Assembly: GCA_034002865.1 (NCBI GenBank)
Contig: JAVEZR010000016.1
Location: 1 to 16,576, forward strand
Source: UBA5209 sp034002865
GTDB lineage: Bacteria; Patescibacteriota; Dojkabacteria; SC72
Length of the DNA stretch: 16,576 nt
Reading direction: 5' to 3'
Shown here: positions 14,603 to 16,576 of the stretch, piece after piece
Layout: every line of letters starts with the position of its first letter
How positions within the stretch are numbered: the first letter of the stretch is position 1
Position numbers and translations under genes: made by a program
Notes under the pieces: generated by a model
What the model was told of the DNA's origin: nothing
What the model saw: the letters and a program-made list of their open reading frames with translations, nothing else
The model's database searches: none

Positions 14603-15820
14603 ATGGAAAACTATTCCAGAAAGAACTATGGTCGCAGTGACCGAAACAGAAGAAGATCTTCATATAGAAGCTCCTCATATAGCAATAGCAGAAGAGGTGG
14701 TGGATATAATAGAAGAGGCAGTACAATCAATGTTAATCAGTTGATAGCTAAAGCAGTATACGAAGATTTACCAAGTATATATGTATTAGATCATAATCTC
14801 TTAGAGTTCAATTTAACAAAAGAGCTTAAGAAGAATATCACCTATAAGAAGTATACTAGCCCTACTAAGATACAGTATGAAGCTATACCAAAAATTTTAG
14901 AGGGTAGAGACATACTAGGTATGGCAAGTACAGGCTCTGGTAAAACAGCTGCTTTCTTAATACCAATGATAAATAAAGGAGTACAGGATAGGAGTCAGAG
15001 ATTCTTAATAGTAGTTCCTACTAGAGAGTTAGCTATACAGATTCAAGATGAATTTATGCAGTTAGCAAGAAATACAGGACTAAGATCTGTATTAGTAATA
15101 GGTGGTAATAGTATAGGGGCACAGATTGGAATTCTTAGGAGAGATCCAGCTTTTGTAATTGCTACACCAGGAAGATTAAAAGATGTTTCAGAGAGAGAAG
15201 CTATATACCTAAAGGATATAAACAATGTCATATTAGATGAAGTAGATAGAATGTTAGATATGGGATTCATTGACGATATTAGGTATATAACCTCTCACTT
15301 AAACGAAGACAGACAATCTCTTTTCTTTTCTGCAACAATGAATAGAAAATCAGAAGAGATTGCTAATACATTACTTAGAAATCCTGTAAGGATCGAAATC
15401 CAAAAACAGGAAGCAGGTAAGAATGTAGATCAAGACATTATTAAACTAAAAGATGGTGAGACTAAGTTCAATGTGTTGTGTAACTATCTAAGTAAAGATG
15501 AGTTTAAAAAGGTATTACTCTTTACAAGAACAAAGAGAGAGGCAGAGAATCTTTCTAGAAAGCTCTTAGATAGAGGTGTAAGAGTAAATGCACTACACGG
15601 AGATAAAAGACAAGCACAAAGAACAAGGATAATAGATGCATTTAAAAAAGACCAACTAAATATTCTTGTTGCAACAGATGTAGCATCAAGAGGATTGGAC
15701 GTAAACAACATTAGTCATGTAATAAACTACGATATGCCAGAGAACTACGATGATTACATACACCGTATTGGTAGAACAGGTAGAGCAGGAAAGAAAGGAT
15801 ATGCTCTTACCTTTGTTTAA
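14603..15820 (+). CDS. DEAD-box family ATP-dependent RNA helicase (DEVD variant)
   Basis: This 405-residue enzyme unwinds or remodels RNA using ATP. Residues 2-40 are an Arg/Ser/Gly-rich disordered tail. The core has the Q motif (SPTKIQ, Gln91), motif I ASTGSGKT (108-115), Ia PTREL (139-143), Ib TPGR (188-191), II DEVD (212-215), III SAT (243-245), IV around LLFTRT (305-310), V ATDVASRGLD (357-366) and VI HRIGRTGR (387-394). Motif II has Val in place of Ala, which keeps both acidic residues. The protein stops 11 residues after motif VI with ALTFV, without the C-terminal RNA-binding extension of DeaD/CsdA; this short form is usual in Candidate Phyla Radiation helicases. It likely serves ribosome assembly or RNA decay. 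The start follows a structured leader without a Shine-Dalgarno sequence, and a strong terminator follows. Confidence 0.95.
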   Translation: MENYSRKNYGRSDRNRRRSSYRSSSYSNSRRGGGYNRRGSTINVNQLIAKAVYEDLPSIYVLDHNLLEFNLTKELKKNITYKKYTSPTKIQYEAIPKILEGRDILGMASTGSGKTAAFLIPMINKGVQDRSQRFLIVVPTRELAIQIQDEFMQLARNTGLRSVLVIGGNSIGAQIGILRRDPAFVIATPGRLKDVSEREAIYLKDINNVILDEVDRMLDMGFIDDIRYITSHLNEDRQSLFFSATMNRKSEEIANTLLRNPVRIEIQKQEAGKNVDQDIIKLKDGETKFNVLCNYLSKDEFKKVLLFTRTKREAENLSRKLLDRGVRVNALHGDKRQAQRTRIIDAFKKDQLNILVATDVASRGLDVNNISHVINYDMPENYDDYIHRIGRTGRAGKKGYALTFV

Positions 15821-15861
15821 GATTACTCTTAAATAGGTACTCAACAATAGCATCTGAATCT

Positions 15862-15893
15862 AAAATAGGAGACTCATACTCTCCTATTTTTTT
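15862..15893 (+). terminator. Intrinsic terminator of the helicase gene
   Basis: AAAATAGGAGA (15862-15872) and TCTCCTATTTT (15880-15890) form a perfect 11-bp stem with a 7-base loop. The run of T continues to 15893. It lies 42 bases after the helicase stop codon. Confidence 0.9.
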
Positions 15894-15925
15894 CTCTAAT
15901 ATTCAACAGGGTTACCAAGCATGGC

Positions 15926-15954
15926 TTGATAGCTTAGCGCTTTTCTGTTTAAAT
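15926..15954 (+). promoter_or_regulatory. Putative promoter giving a nearly leaderless mRNA
   Basis: TTGATA (15926-15931, 5 of 6 matches) and TTAAAT (15949-15954, 4 of 6) are spaced by 17 bases. The predicted start point is about 15961, next to the ATG at 15962. The -10 assignment is uncertain because TAAATA and TATACA overlap it. Confidence 0.4.
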
Positions 15955-15961
15955 ATACATA

Positions 15962-16555
15962 ATGAAAACTACCCAAAGAAAAGAAATATCCCGCTGTTTT
16001 AAGTACCTACTTACACTTGTAATCTTCCTTTCCATTGCATTTACAAATATATCTAAAACTACTGCTGTTGAACTAGAAAATATCTCTCATCCTAATTTAG
16101 ACTTCATAGCAGTTAATAATGAGGTCATAGAGAAGAAGAAAGAGGCCGTAGTAAGTGTAAAGGTAGGAGATGCTGTAAAAATAGCAGGAATAGGTATACC
16201 AAATGATGCTGTAAAGATTACATTCAATAGTCATGAATACAGTACTACTGTAGATGAAAATGGTAATTGGTTTGTACTTTTCTCTGTACAAGATATAGAG
16301 AGGGGTAGCTATCCTGTTGAATTACAATTTAATGAGAAAGCTGAAGGAGAGAAATTAACAGTATTAAAGATAGAGGAGGGAGATACCGTAGAAGTAGCTC
16401 AGACAGAGAGTATACCTAAAGAGAAGAATATTGATTTAAATATATATCTTCTAGTAGTAATATTTGTTCCTCTTTCTTTAGTTTTAGGATGGATCTTAAG
16501 AGTTCTGTTTGAGAAGAAATCTTCAAAATTAAAAGGAAGGGGAGAAAATGATTAG
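15962..16555 (+). CDS. Type I membrane protein with one Ig-like domain
   Basis: This 197-residue protein has a signal peptide (basic 1-14, hydrophobic 15-30, likely cleavage near TTA at 33-35). One beta-sandwich domain follows at about 62-136, with the VxxGDAVKIAGIGIPNDAVKI opening and an ENGNWF strand typical of bacterial Ig-like repeats. A linker then leads to a C-terminal membrane helix (about 160-183) and a basic tail (KKSSKLKGRGEND) that would stay inside. It is probably anchored in the membrane with the Ig-like domain outside, and may bind another surface protein. Its last 8 bases overlap a further ATG (16548), suggesting an operon running off the window. The 16-bp palindromic repeat lies inside the gene at 16237-16252. 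Confidence 0.85.
   Translation: MKTTQRKEISRCFKYLLTLVIFLSIAFTNISKTTAVELENISHPNLDFIAVNNEVIEKKKEAVVSVKVGDAVKIAGIGIPNDAVKITFNSHEYSTTVDENGNWFVLFSVQDIERGSYPVELQFNEKAEGEKLTVLKIEEGDTVEVAQTESIPKEKNIDLNIYLLVVIFVPLSLVLGWILRVLFEKKSSKLKGRGEND
16237..16252. repeat. 16-bp exact repeat, copy 2 (palindromic)
   Basis: ATACAGTACTACTGTA is identical to the copy beside the HAD promoter at 14020-14035. Here it encodes EYSTTV within the Ig-like domain. Confidence 0.7.
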
Positions 16556-16576
16556 GACAGATGGTAGAAATATAAA
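16548..16576 (+). CDS. Start of a further gene, cut by the window end
   Basis: An ATG at 16548 opens a frame reading MIRTDGRNI that stays open to the window edge. It is preceded 3 bases away by a purine-rich AAGGGGAG (16537-16544), a good Shine-Dalgarno sequence, and overlaps the preceding gene by 8 bases (ATGATTAG). Translational coupling with the Ig-like protein is likely. Too little is present to name it. Confidence 0.5.

Overview
The window looks like a piece of a Candidate Phyla Radiation (Patescibacteria) chromosome. The grounds are: strongly AT-rich coding sequence with arginine almost entirely AGA/AGG, most starts without a Shine-Dalgarno sequence, a tandem CxxC-x17-CxxC zinc-ribbon protein, a short DEAD-box helicase ending in ALTFV just after motif VI, and a giant Kelch/fibronectin-like secreted protein. 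This assignment is inference from gene content; no rRNA or tRNA is present and the phylum within the radiation cannot be named.

Layout. Positions 85-699 (+) encode a two-zinc-ribbon protein with arginine-rich linkers. Positions 837-1610 (+) hold an unrecognised gene whose codon use, base composition and strong ribosome binding site differ from its neighbours; a 9-bp inverted repeat lies just outside both ends and a 14-bp hairpin follows, so it may be a recent acquisition. From 13980 down to 1691 all genes are on the minus strand. First comes a HAD phosphatase, then a tightly packed cluster: a 2367-residue secreted beta-propeller/fibronectin protein, a 130-residue membrane-anchored fibronectin-like protein, an ABC ATPase of the LolD/MacB/FtsE type, and an 824-residue MacB/FtsX-type permease with an enlarged extracellular domain. 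A 219-residue single-pass membrane protein follows. The rightmost part (14142-16576, +) carries a small charged protein, the DEAD-box RNA helicase with a long hairpin in its leader and a strong intrinsic terminator after it, a type I membrane protein with one Ig-like domain, and the first codons of a further gene.

How the genes fit together. The central block (6077-13180, 5682-6074, 4925-5707, 2443-4917) is the main point of interest. Intergenic gaps are 2 and 7 bases, and one junction overlaps. A giant exported protein, a small membrane-tethered protein with the same type of domain, and a complete MacB-type ABC pair are probably made from one message. A reasonable reading is a dedicated cell-surface system in which the mechanical ABC complex acts on, releases or positions the giant propeller protein, but nothing in the sequence proves that coupling. 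The helicase and the zinc-ribbon protein both carry arginine-rich disordered segments and probably act on RNA. No CRISPR array, insertion sequence, tRNA or rRNA was seen, and no stretch over 300 bases lacks a gene.
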